From Capsicum annuum (Eukaryota > Streptophyta > Magnoliopsida > Solanales > Solanaceae), in contig NC_061117.1 of assembly GCF_002878395.1 (NCBI RefSeq), positions 225,392,994-225,456,993 on the forward strand: a stretch of 64,000 nt of DNA, written 5' to 3'. Position 1 is the stretch's first letter. Every line of letters starts with the position of its first letter. The position numbers and the translations under genes were made by a program. The notes beneath the pieces are model-generated. The model had not been told where the DNA came from, did no database searches, and saw only the letters and a list, made by a program, of their open reading frames with translations. Shown piece by piece: positions 1 through 11,600 of the stretch.

Positions 1-744
1 TATAAATGAATTTCATTAGTGCGATTCATTGTAAGACCATGAGCAGCTAAACACCCTCTTCTAGGTTTGAGGCCAAGAACATGATTACTGAAGCTTATAT
101 TTGAGTTGGTTTATGTTTATTTTCATTATTAGTTCATAAATCCTTTCTATTAGTTATGGATTCGCGACCCTTAGGATAAACTTATATTTCTATTAAGCCC
201 GGAAGGTGGAACAATAGACTGGGATCTTAAACGTTCAAGGTATTGAAGTTAAGATTTTCGTTTAGGATAGGAATTTACCTAATTCGCCCTAGTTGGTCCA
301 TATACGGGATGAAATATAAATGCGTTTAACTTAGTTCTCGCATCCACGCCCAACGATGTAGTTGTGGGGCTAAGTTAATAGAGGATTAGAGGCTCGGAAG
401 ATCATAGTCATGTTATCAACCCCGTCAATCAACAACCAAGGTAATTAACTAAACCGGAGAGATAGTATAGCTAAGTAGGATTGTTCGTAGTGCCTTAACC
501 CTGAATTTCTCTCCATTATTGTTCAAGCAGTTTATATTATCGCATTGTTTAATCTTCGTAGTAATACTAGAATTAGATCGTTGCTGAGCACAAGTCCCTG
601 TGGGATCAATACTTGGCTTTTAAAGTTACTAGTTGAGTGACCACGTACACTTGTGTGTCCGCTAGAACGCAACAACAACAACAACTTCAAAAGGCCATCC
701 ACTCAACCTAACACATTAAACTTTTAGATGAGATCGTCACATAC
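1..744. other. Putative CslE intron 1 with retroelement-like noncoding DNA
   Basis: No exon or convincing open frame is visible. The stretch follows the splice donor of the minus-strand CslE exon, so it should be the start of intron 1; no second exon is seen before the window edge. Much of it, roughly 30-690, reads like untranslated DNA of a plant LTR retrotransposon, for example GAGCAGCTAAACACCC near 40 and CCCTGTGGGATCAATACTTG near 597. A CAA-rich run (ACAACAACAACAAC) lies near 672-685. The retroelement assignment rests on general resemblance only: I see no LTR ends, primer-binding site or protein. If correct, a retroelement fragment sits in the intron and lengthens it. Confidence 0.35.
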
Positions 745-1016
745 CTTTGCAATAGCCTCTCTCGAAATGCTTGACGATAAACTCTGTTCCAACGAAGAGA
801 CTGAGTGAGGAACCAATAAAAACCAAACCACAGTTCGGCTCCAAGCATTCCAATCCAACCATATCTACCATTTTCACCTGGTTTTGGTATATTACACAAT
901 CTATAAATCCATATCAGAAAAATCCCACAAAAAAGTGAAGTTGCAAATAGCCTATATATTATCCTCCCCTTAGCCCTCTTGGTCTCAAATAAAGGCTCAT
1001 ACTTCAACTCTCCCAT
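745..1016 (-). CDS. CSLE: Cellulose synthase-like protein E, exon 1 (partial gene)
   Basis: This is the N-terminal exon of a CslE-family glycosyltransferase, a multi-pass membrane protein of the GT2 cellulose-synthase superfamily; the exact polysaccharide product of CslE proteins is not well settled. The exon starts at the ATG at 1016-1014 and gives about 90 codons. Seen directly are the family signature YEPLFETKRAKGRIIYRLFA near residues 6-25, a first membrane segment at about 22-42 and a second in GAELWFGFYWFLTQSLRW at about 59-76. The exon ends at a textbook donor, CAAAG|GTATGT (745/744), 272 nt from the ATG. The open frame continues another dozen codons past it, but those residues do not look like CslE. 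The catalytic D,D,D,QxxRW domain lies in later exons outside the window. The exon is undamaged. Its promoter side faces the LINE and the satellite array, with about 0.4 kb between. Other Csl subfamilies are less likely given the FETKRAKGR start. Confidence 0.9.
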
Positions 1017-1057
1017 ATTTTGAGTACTATATTCTCTTCGTCTATCTTATACTATAC

Positions 1058-1068
1058 CATATATAGTG
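1058..1068 (-). promoter_or_regulatory. Candidate TATA box for the CslE gene
   Basis: On the minus strand this reads ACTATATATGG, about 45 nt upstream of the CslE ATG at 1016. It is the best TATA-like string in the short upstream region. The spacing would leave a very short 5' UTR. The region is AT-rich, so a chance match is quite possible. Confidence 0.35.
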
Positions 1069-1407
1069 CTTACTATTTTCCACAAACGTACATCATATCA
1101 TAATTTTTTTATTAGTACTATTATTATTATTTTATTATGAAAATTCCATGGAATTGGGTATTTGGGAAGTGAAATGGTTGACTTAAGAATAATAAGCTTC
1201 TTTTTTTTTTTTCCTTCCTTTGGTTTCCCATCGGTATTTGACACCCACTTTGGATAGATTAAAAAGTAAAAGTGATTTACTCTCACTGTGGGACAATGAA
1301 TATATCGTACTTCATATGGAAAACAAAAAAAATAAAGTAAACGACGCAATTTTATGTAATTCTAGTACTACTATAGTATATTTATTGAAGTCACAGGATG
1401 ATGATGA
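1069..1407. other. AT-rich upstream region of CslE, no gene
   Basis: AT-rich sequence between the CslE 5' end and the LINE tail. It holds a T run at 1201-1212 and a TTTCCCATCGGTATTTGACA string near 1224 that resembles a recurring plant repeat I cannot name. Short open frames on both strands lack any recognisable domain and carry low-complexity residues. Any remaining CslE promoter elements must lie here, because the LINE begins at about 1408. Confidence 0.5.
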
Positions 1408-1422
1408 TTTTTTTTTTTTTTT
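1408..1422 (-). repeat. Poly(T) run, likely LINE poly(A) tail
   Basis: Fifteen consecutive T on the plus strand lie about 220 bp beyond the LINE stop codon, where a minus-strand LINE should end in poly(A). The GATGATGAT just outside could be tail-related or host sequence. Confidence 0.6.
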
Positions 1423-1646
1423 GGTTAAAAAGAGTAGATATTCATTAGAAATTAGTGTAGCACACAGTTAGTGCCCCTAGCATTTGTGGGGGGCCACAAA
1501 AATATTGTTCGGGGCCACATCCCAGCAGGAGAATAGATGAGTTTTTAATCCTATGATTAAAACATGTGCCCTCCTTATCTGCTTGGAAATGAGCAGATAC
1601 AAAATGTTGCATTTGTCAGTAGTGTTTTGGTTCCAGCTCCATGAGC

Positions 1647-2061
1647 CTAGCTCCCCTCCTTCGCAAGCGCGTCCGCCACTGCATTTTGCTCCCTATAGAT
1701 CTTTGTCGGGACTGTTATATGCATTTCCTCCATTAGTAGTCTGCACTCAGTCAAAATGTTATGGTGGGATGGATGATCCTTTTCAAGCATATGTAGTAAT
1801 ATAGTAGAATCAATTTCAATGTTGATATGATGGAAATTATTGGCTTTAGCTATGGTCAGGCCATATCTTAGGGCCAACATTTCAGCCATTGTGGGAGTGG
1901 TTAAGGGGAGGTGCATGCAATAACCTAACACCCAGTTCCCCTCATGGTTTCTAAAGGCTCCTTTAATCCCCCCTTGCCCGGGTTTTCGATGGCTGAGCCA
2001 TCTATGTTTAGCTTTAGGTTACCCTTTGCGAGGTGTTTCCAGCTGACAGTGATCATGGAGG
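1647..2061 (-). pseudogene. LINE RNase H domain
   Basis: This is the C-terminal RNase H of the LINE. The strand starting with NLKLNIDGSAIENPGKGG (about 1960-2015) supplies the first acidic residue. After a frame change near 1930-1960 the rest follows: TMAEMLALRYGL with the catalytic glutamate, INIEIDSTILLHML with the second aspartate, and NAVADALAKEGS with the last aspartate just before the stop at 1647. All four catalytic positions survive, so decay here is slight apart from the frameshift. The domain would remove RNA from the RNA/DNA hybrid during target-primed reverse transcription. Confidence 0.88.
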
Positions 2062-3479
2062 TAGTGGAGGTGTTGTTCTTTTCAGCACATGCTATCAAAT
2101 TGTATACAGTAGCTAGTGCAACCGCCTGGTCAGGGGAGATGGGAGTGTTCCTATTGTTGAAATTATTGTCATTTCGTCCCAGCCAAATGGTCCAAAGGCA
2201 GTAAGGAAGAAGAGTCCCCCAGTTGAGCCATTTGTTGAAGTCTTTACCTTTCAACATCTGCCACTCTTTCTCCCAGTCAGCAGCACAGAAGGTAGTGGGT
2301 AAACTGTTGGGTTTAAAAATGGAAGAGTGAATAAGCTTATCCCAGAAAAAGAGGGCATTGGGACATTTGAAAAAGATGTGATCTATTATTTCTACTTGTT
2401 GGTTCTGACATTGATTGCAGAAGGGTGACATGGGAAGGCCTATGTGGCTTAGATAAGCATTGGTAGGAAGTCTATCATGGAGAAAAAGCCGAAGGAAAGT
2501 TTTAATCTTATTGGGGTGTTGGCCTTCCATAGTAGAGTGAAGTCTCTAGTAGTGTGGTGCATGTTCTCCTGGTTTCTAAGCAGGTTATACATGCTTCCAG
2601 TACTAAAATGGCCATCACTAGTGAGCCCCCGGGTGGGTATATCTTCCTCAGTGGAGTTGTAAGGTATGGAAGTGCTAAGGATAATCTCTTTTAGGTGTTG
2701 GGGAAGTTCCATGGAGAGAGGGTTAAGGTCCCAACTGCCATTGTTGTAGAGATTGTGCTCAGTAAGATTCAGGTCAGAAGTACTAAGGGGGCCATGGATG
2801 GTACTCTTTATACTGCCTAGGTGGGGAATCCATTTATCAAGGAAAAAATTGACTTTTTTTCCTTTATTGACACACCAAGTTATACATTTGGAACAATCCC
2901 TCCATCCTCCCATGACATTCTTCCAAGTTCTAGTTAGAGTAGACCTACTATTTTAGTGCTTATGAGTAAGCACTCCCCCCCACGGGCAAGGTTTGGTATG
3001 CAGTCTCCAGGCAAGGCTAGCATGGAGGACTCTGTTCCTGGTTTCACTCTTATGGAGTCCTGGCCCTCCTTTGGCCTTAGGAGTGGTGAGTGTGTCCCAG
3101 CTAAGAAGGTGTAATTTTCTTTTCTCAGCACAGCTACCCTAGACAAAGTCCCTTTGAATTTTATTGATGTGTTCATGAACTTTGTTGGGAAGCTTGATGT
3201 ATTTAATGATGTGGGTGGGGATGCTGCTAAGGGTGGATTTGGTCAGCACAGTCCTACCAGCCATATTCAGAAACTTTGTTTTTCAGCTGGCTAATCTGGT
3301 TTTCATATTGTCTAGGATGAACTGGAAGTCACTGTTCTTAGGCTTTCTATGGAAAATAGGGTAGCCAAGGTATCTGCCAAAGACATGGCTGGGCCTGATT
3401 TGGAGAATGTTAGAGCATAGTGTTTCATTCTCAGGGCTGCAATTACTAGAGAATATCACCTTAGATTTAGCTTTATTGA
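2062..3479 (-). pseudogene. LINE connection region and zinc-knuckle (zf-RVT) domain
   Basis: This is the part between the RT palm and RNase H. Recognisable pieces in successive frames are AGRTVLTKSTLSSIPTHIIK near 3190-3270, GGLGLHKSETRNRVLHASLA near 3020-3085, KKVNFFLDKWIP near 2825-2860, and the zinc-knuckle region FLRLFLHDRLPTNAYLSHIG at about 2435-2495. The knuckle region is followed by FCNQCQNQQVEIIDHIFFKC, with cysteine and histidine ligands at normal spacing. The order and spacing are those of plant LINE ORF2 proteins. At least two frame changes occur here, near 2450-2530 and near 2935, so it is not translatable as one chain. Confidence 0.85.
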
Positions 3480-4184
3480 TAGTCTGACCAGAGAGGAGGC
3501 TGAAGACTTGAAGGGTTAGGTCATCAGCAAAGAAGATATGGGTAGCTTAGGGCCTCCAGTACTAATGCTTATGAGGTGCCAGTGTTTAGCCTTCACCTCA
3601 TTCATTTGGAGAGTCTTTCCGTACAGAGGATGAAAAGGTAGAGGGACATAGGGTCTCCCTGCCTAATCACCCTGGTAGGGTTGAAAGTATCAGTCCTGCA
3701 TCCATTAACAAGGACAGAGATAGTGGACGTGGTGACATAAGACATAATGAGCCTAATGAGATTTTCTGGGAAGCCAAAGAAAAGAAGAGTGTCTTTAATG
3801 AAGGACCATTCCAGCTTGTCAAAGGCTTTTTCAAGATCAATTTTGAGGATCATGTTGGCACTTATACCCCTTATTTTATTAAAGTGGGTGATGTATTCCT
3901 GAATGATGGGTCAGCAGCCTTTCTATTAGCTAACAAGCTGGCTTAGGTGGGTCCAATAATGGATGGTAGGTAAGGTTTCACTCTATTGACAATGATCTTT
4001 GTGATAAGCTTATAAGAGGTGTTACAGAGTCCTATGGATCTAAAGCTTTTAAGACTCTGCATTATTGCATTTGGGAATGAGACAGATCAGGGTGGCATTA
4101 TTACCTGGAGGCATGGCTTAAGAGGTGAAGACTTCCTTGCAGAAGTTAACAATAATGGTCCCTACAATACCCCAGAACTTTTGG
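3480..4184 (-). pseudogene. LINE reverse transcriptase domain (fingers and palm)
   Basis: The upstream edge carries QKFWGIVGTIIVNFCKEVF (from 4184), followed by AMPPGNNATLICLIPKCNN near 4050-4110 in a different frame, a normal fingers region for plant LINEs. The clean stretch 3853-3602 has motif A (KIDLEKAFDKLEW) and motif B (RQGDPMSLYLFILC, where most relatives have GDPLSPYLF). Motif C, FADD, is at 3520-3531 in yet another frame and is followed by LTLQVFSLLSGQTINKAKSK. The catalytic aspartates are therefore present, but frameshifts separate the motifs. The domain copied LINE RNA at nicked target DNA in the ancestor and cannot be made as one protein now. Confidence 0.9.
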
Positions 4185-7100
4185 ATGGGATGATCCCCAA
4201 CATTCATGGCACGCCGCGATCGATTTTTGGCTCACAGCACATCGAACCCGGGGCCCACCCCCGAAACCGTTGGCTATAGCATACGAAAATGCTCCATTCG
4301 CATCGTTTCACCCATTTGTCCACCCAAATGGCCACAAAAATTTAAATGGACCACACTGGAATGATCCCCAACCTCCCTATCATGCCTAGGTTGATTTTCG
4401 GCCCACAGCACGCCCGTACCCCAAGCCCACCCCCAAAACCGTGGGTTATAGCACACCGATTTTGCTCGAAAAGCCCCGTTCATACCGTTTCTCCCGTTTG
4501 TCTACCCAAATGGCCACGAATATTACAACAAACTACAATGAGACGATCCCCAACCTCCCTGGCATGCACCGGTTGATTTTTGGCCCACAGCACGCCCGGA
4601 CCCCGGGCCCACCCCCAAAACTATGGGCTATAGCACATCGATTTGACCCAAAAATGTCCTGTTCATATTGTTTTGCCCATTTATTCACCCAAATGACCAC
4701 AAAAATTTAAACGGACCAAGCTGGGACGATCCCCAACCTCCCTGGCATGCCTCGGTCGATTTTCAGCCCACAGCACACCCGAACTCTGGACCTACCCCCA
4801 AAACCGTGGGCTATATCACACCGATTTAGCTCGAAAATGTTCCGTTTGAGATGTTTCGCCCGTTTGTCCACCCAAATGGGCATGAAAATTAAAATGGACC
4901 ACACTAGGATGATCCAAACCTCCGAGGTATGCCTCAGTCAAATTTTGGCCCACAGTATGCCCGGACCCCGAACCCACCCCCAAAATCGTGAGCTATAGAA
5001 CATCAATTTGGCCCAAAAATGCCCCGTTCGCGCCGTTTTGCTCGTTTGTCTACACAAATGGCCACAAAAATATAAACCAACCATATTGGGATGATCCCCA
5101 ACCTCCCTGGCACGCTCCGATCGATTTTTGGCCCACAGCACGCCCGGACCCAGGGTCCACCCTTAAAATCGGGGGCTATAGCATACCGATTTGGTCTGAA
5201 AATTCCCCGTTCTCGCCGTTTCACCCGTTTGTTTGCCCAAATGGCCACGAAAATTTAAACGGACCATACTGGGACGATCTCCAACCTCCCTGGCATGCAC
5301 CGATCAATTTTCGGCCCATAGCACGCCCGAACCCCAAAATCGTGGGTTATAGCACACCGATTTGGCTCGAAAATGTCCCGTTCGTTCCATTTCACCTATT
5401 TGTCCATCCAAATGGCCATGAATAGTAAAACAAACCACATTGGGACGATACCCAATTTCCCTGGCACGCGTCAGTCGATTTTCAGCCCACAGCATGCCCG
5501 GACCCCGAGCCCACCCTTAAATTGTGGGCTATAGCATACCGATTTGACCCAAAAATGCCCCGTTCGCATCGTTTCACCCGTTTGTTCACCCAAATGGCCA
5601 CAAAAATTTAAACGGACTACACTAGGATGATCCCCAACCTCCCTGGTATGCCCCGGTCAATTTTTGGCCTACAGCACACCCAAACCCTGAGCCCACCCTC
5701 AAAACCGCGAGCTATAGCACATTGATTTAGCCCCAAAATGCCCTGTTTGTGATGTTTCTCCCGTTTGTCCACCCAATGGCCACGAAAATTTAAAAGGACC
5801 ATACAGGGATGATCCCTAACCTCCCTAGCATGCCCCAGGTGATTTTCAGCCCACAACACGCCCGAACCCCGAGCCCACCCCCAAAACCGTAGGCTATAAC
5901 ACACCGATTTGACCCAAAAATGCCCTATTCGCATCGTTTCGCCCGTTTGTCCACCTTAATGGCCACAAAAATTTAAACAAACCACACTAGGAAAATCCTC
6001 AACCTCCCTGGCATACCCCAGTTGATTTTCAGCCCACAGCATGCCCGGACCCCGAGCCCACCCCCGAAACCGTAGGCTACAGCGTACCGATTTGGCTAAA
6101 AAATGCCCCGTTCGTGCCATTTCGCCCGTTTATCCACCCAAATGGCCACGAAAATTAAAACGAACCACACTGGGATGATCCCCAACCTCCCTAGCAAGCC
6201 TCGGTCAATTTTTGGGCCACAGCACGCTAGGACCCCAAGCCTACCCCCAAAATCGTGGGCTATAGAACTTCGATTTGGCCCGACAATGCCCCGTTCATGC
6301 CGTTTCAGCCGTTTGTCCACCCAAATGGCCACAAAAATTTAAACAAACCACAACGGGACGATCCCTAACCTCCCTGGCATGCCCTGGTTGATTTTTGGCC
6401 TACACGATTTGGCTTGAAAATGCCTTGTTTGAACTATTTCGCTATTTTGTCTACCTAAATGTCCACAAAAAATTTAAACGAATCAAACTGAGATGATCCC
6501 CAACCTCCCTAGCATACCTTGGTAGATTTTCAACTCACAGCTCACTCGGACCCCGAGCCCACCACCGAAACTGTGCCAATAGCACACCGATTTGGCCTGA
6601 AAATGCCCCATTCGTGCCATTTCGCTCGTTTGTCCACCCAAATGGCCACAAAAATTTAAACGGACTACATTGGGATGATCCCTAACCTCCCTGGCACGCC
6701 CCGATCAATTTTGGCCCACAGCACGCTCGGTCCTCGGGCCCACCCAAAAATCGTAGGCTATAGCACACCGTTTGGCTCGAAAATGTCCTATTCGTACCGT
6801 TTCACCCATTTGTCCATTTAAATGGCTACAAAAATTTAAACGGACCACACCGGGATGATCCCCAACATCCTTGGCATGCCCAGATCAATTTTCAGCCCAC
6901 AGCACGCCCAGAGCGCAGGCTCACCACCGAAACCTTGGGCTATAGCACACTGATTTGTCCTAAAAATACCCCGTTCATGCCGTTTTGACCGTTTATCTAC
7001 CCAAATGGCCGTGAAAATTTAAACGGACCACACTGGGACGATCCCCAACCTCCCTGGCATACCCCGATCGATTTTTAGTGCACAGCATGCCCGGACCCTG

Positions 7101-8699
7101 AGCCCACCCTCAAAATCATGGGCTGTAGCACACTGATTTGGCCTGAAAATGCCCTGTTCGTGCTGTTTTGCCTATTTGTCCACCCAAATGGCCACGAATA
7201 TTAAAAAGAACCCCACTGAGATGATCCCCAACCTCCCTAGCACGCCCCAATTAATTTTTGGCCTACAACACGCTCAGACCCCGAGCCCACCCCTAAAACC
7301 GTGGGCTATATCACATAGATTTGGCATGAAAATTCTCCGTTCGCGTCGTTTGGCCCGTTTGTCCACCCAAATGACCACAAAAATTTAAACGGACTACACG
7401 GGGACGATCTCCAACCTCCCTGGCATGCACCGATAGACTTTTGACCCAAAGCACACTCGAACCCTGGAACCACCTCCGAAACCGTAGGCTATAGCACACC
7501 AATTTGGCTCAAAAATGCCCTGTTCGTGCTGTTTCGCCCGTTTGTCCACCCAAATGGCCATGAAAATTAAAATGGAACACACTAGGATGATCCCCAACCT
7601 CCTTGGCTCACCCCAATCGATTTTCGGCCCATAGAACACCCGAACCCCGGGCTCACCCCTAAAATCGTGGGCTATAGCACACCAATTTGGTCCAAAAATG
7701 TCCCGTTTGCTCTGTTTCGCCTGTTTGTCCACCCAAATGGCCACAAAAATTTAAATGGACCACACTAGGATGATCCCCGACCTCCCTGGCATGCTCCGAT
7801 TGATTTTCGACCCACATCACGCCCGAACCTGTGGCCCACCCCTAAAATCATGGGCTATAACACACCGATTTGGTTCAAAAATGCCTCATTAGCGCCGTTT
7901 GGCCCGTTTGTCCACTCAAATAGCCACTAAAATTTAAAAGGACCATACTGGGACGATCCTCAACCTCCCTGGCATTCCTCGGTAGATTTTTGCCCCGATC
8001 GATTTACATCCCACAACACCCTCAGACCCTGGGTCCACCCCCAAAATCGTGCGCTATAGCACACTGATTTGGCTTGAAAATGACCCGTTCGTGTCGTTTT
8101 GCCTGTTTGTCCATCCAATGGCCACAAAAATTTAAACAGACCACACTGAGATGATCCCCAACCTCTCTGGCATGCCCAGGTCAATTTTTGGCCCATAGCA
8201 TGCCCGTACCCCAGGCCCACCCCAGAAATCGTAGGCTATAGCACATCGATTTGGCCAGAAAATGCCTCATTCGCACCGTTTCACCTATTTGTCCACTCAA
8301 ATAGCCATGAAAATTTAAACGAACCACACTGGAACGGTTCCCAACTTTACTGGAATGCCCCGATCGATTTTTGACCTACAACACACCTGGACCCCGGGCC
8401 CACCATCGAGACCGTGGGCTATAGCATACCGATTTGGCCCAAAAATGCCCCGTTCGTGCTGTTTCGCCAGTTTGTCCATCCAAATGGACATGAAAATTTA
8501 AACGAATCATACTAGGACGATCCCAAACCTCCCTGGCACGCCCCGATCGATTTTCAGCCCACAACACGCCCGGACCTTGGGCCCACACCCAAAATTATGG
8601 GCTATATAGCACATTGATTTGGCTCAAAAATTTCCCATTCACGCTGTTTCGCCCATTTGTCCACCCAAATGGCCATGAAAATTTAAACGGACCATATTA

Positions 8700-11600
8700 G
8701 GATGATCCCCAACCTCCCTGGCACTCCCCGATCAAGTTTTGCCCACAGCACGCCCGGACCCCAAGCCCACCCCTGAAATCTTAGGATATAGCACACCGAT
8801 TTGGCCCGAAAATGCCCTGTTCGCCTGTTTCACCTGTTTGTCCACTCAAATGGCCACAAAAATTTAAACGGGCCACACTGGAATGATCCCCAACCTCTTT
8901 GGCACGCCATGATTGATTTTTGGCCCACAACACACCCGTACCCCGAGCCCATCCCTGAAATCGTGGGCTATAGCACACTGATTTGGCCCAAAAATACCCC
9001 GTTCATGTCGTTTCACCCGTTTGTCTACACAAATAGCCACAAAAATTTAAACGGATCACACTGGGATAATCCCCAACCTCCCTTGCATGCCCCAGTCAAA
9101 TTTTGGCCCATAGAACGCCCGACCCTGAGCCCACCCTTAAAATCGTGGGCTATAGCACACCGATTTGGCCCGAAAATGTCTTGTTCGTGCTGTTTCGCCT
9201 GTTTGTCCACCTAAATGGCCACGAATTTTAAAATGAACCATACTGGGATGATCCCAACCTCCCTGGCATACCCCAAATGATTTTCGGCCAATAGCACACC
9301 CGGATTCTGGGCCCACTCCGCACATCGATTTGGCCCAAAAATTCCCCGTTCGCGTTGTTTGGCCTGTTTGTCCACCCAAATGGCCATGAAAATTTAAATG
9401 GACCATGCTGGGATAATCCCCAACCTCACTGGCATACCCCGATCAATTTTTGGCCAACAGCACACCCGAACCCCAGGCCCACCCCCAAAACCGTGGGCTA
9501 TAGCACACCAATTTGGCTCAAAAATACCCTGTTTGCACTGTTTCACCCGTTTGTCCACCCAAATGGCCATGTAAATTAAAACGAACCACACTAGGATGAT
9601 TCCCAACCTCACTGGCATGCCCCAATTGATTTTTATCCCACAGCACGCCCGAACCCTAGTCCCCACCCCCAAAACCATGGGTTATAGCACCCCGATTTGG
9701 ATAAAAAAATGCCACGTTTGCGCCGTTTCGCCCGTTTGTCCACTCAAATGGCCACAAAATTTTATAAGGACCATACAGGGATGATCTCCAACCTCCTTGG
9801 CATGCCCCGGTCGATTTTTGGCCCACAGCAAGCCCGGACCCCAAGCCCACCCCCAAGACCGTGGGCTATAGCACACCGATTCGGTCCGAAAACACCCCGT
9901 TCGTGCCGTTTTGCCCGTTTGTCCACCCAAATGGCCACAAATATTAAAAATAACCACACTGGGACTATCCTCAACCTCCCTGGCATGCCTCGATCAATTT
10001 TTGGTCCACAGCACACCAGGACCCTAGGCCCACCCCTAAAATCGTAGGCTATAGCACACCAATTTAGCCCGAAAATGCCCCGCTCATGCCGTTTTACCTG
10101 TTTGTTCAGCGAAATTGTCATAAAAATTTAAATGGACCACACTAGGATGATCTGCAACCTCCCTGGCATGCCCCGATCAGTTTTTGGCCTACAACACGGT
10201 CGAACCCCGGGCCCACCCTAAAAAATACGTGCTATAGCACACTAATTTGGCCCAAAAAAGCCCCATTTGTGCTGTTTCACCCGTTTGTCCCAAATGGACA
10301 CGAAAATTTAATCGGATCATACTGGGAGGATCTCCAACCTCTCCGGCTCACCCCGGGTGATTTTTGACCTGCCGCACGCCTGGACCCCAGGCCCACCACC
10401 AAAATCGTGGGCTATAGCACAACGATTTGGCCCGAAAATGCCCCGTTCGTACCGTTTTGCCCGTTTGTGCGCCCTAATGGCCATAAAAAATTAAACGGAC
10501 CACACTAGGATGATTCCCAACCTCTCTGGCATACACTGGTCGATTTTCGGCCAATAGCACACCCGGACCTCGGGACCACCCCCAAAATCATAGGCTATAG
10601 CACCGATTTGACCCAAAAATATCCTGTTTGTGCCGTTTCGCCCGTTTATCCACCCAAATGGTCCCAAAAATCAAAACGAACCACACTGTGATGATCCCCA
10701 ACCTCCCTGGCATGACTTGGTTGATTTTCTGCCCATAGCACACTAGGACCCCGGACCCACCCCCAAAATCGCAGGCTATATCACACCGATTTAGCTAAAA
10801 AATACACCGTTCGTGCCATTTCGACCGTTTGTCCACCTAAATAGCCACGTAAAATTAAACGAACCATATCGAGATGATCCCTAACCTCCCTGGCATGCCC
10901 CGATTGATTTTTGGCCCACAGTATGCTCGGACCCTGATCCCACCCCCAAAATCGTGGTCTATAATGCATAGATTTTGGCTGAAAATGCCTTGTTCATGCT
11001 ACTTCGCTATTCTACCCAAATGGCCATGAAAATTTAAATGAACCACACTAAGACGTTCCTCAACCCCCCTGACACGCCCTGGTTGATTTTCAGCCTGCAG
11101 CACGCTCGGACCTTGGGCCCATCCCCAAAACTGATTGCTATAGTACATCGATTTGGCCCAAAAATTCCCCGTTCATGTTGTTTGTCGTTTGTCCACCCAA
11201 ATGGCCACGAAAATTTAAATGGACCATACTGGGATGATCCCCAAACTCCCTGGCACGCCCCGATCAATTTTTCGCCCACAGCACGCCTGGACCCCGGACG
11301 CACCCCTGAAACCGTGGTCTATAGCACACCGATTTAGCCTAAAAATTCCCCGTTTGCGCCGTTTCGCCCGTTTGTCCACTCAAATGGCCACGAAAATTTA
11401 AAAGAACCACTAGGACGATCCCCAACCTCACTGGAATGCCCCGATCAATTTTTGGCCTACAGCACGCCCTGACCCAGGGCCCACCACCAAAACTGTGGGC
11501 TATAACACACTGATTTACCTCGAAAATGCACTGTTTGCGCCGTTTCTCCTGTTTGTCCACCCAAATGGCCTTGAAAATTTAAACAGATCACATTGGAATG

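Larger units (their letters stand above)
1408..4184 (-). mobile_element. Non-LTR retrotransposon (LINE), 3' part, decayed
   Basis: This is a minus-strand plant LINE (L1-like) fragment that ends abruptly against the satellite at 4184/4185. In transcription order (4184 down to 1408) it shows the RT fingers, RT palm, a long connection region, a CxxC...H...C zinc knuckle and a C-terminal RNase H. A 3' UTR of about 220 bp and a 15-nt T run (the poly(A) tail on this strand) follow. The frame is broken at several places, so it is a dead copy. The upstream piece of the same frame lies at 63370-63598. The endonuclease domain is not seen in the window. No target-site duplication can be checked because the 5' end is not visible. 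Confidence 0.9.

Noticed and set aside
1220..1804. Short plus-strand frames near the LINE 3' end
   Set aside because: They are antisense to, or outside, the LINE coding strand, with low-complexity residues from T runs and no domain.
1647..3853. An active LINE
   Set aside because: RT, zinc-knuckle and RNase H motifs are in different frames, the element is split by the satellite, and no endonuclease domain is visible.
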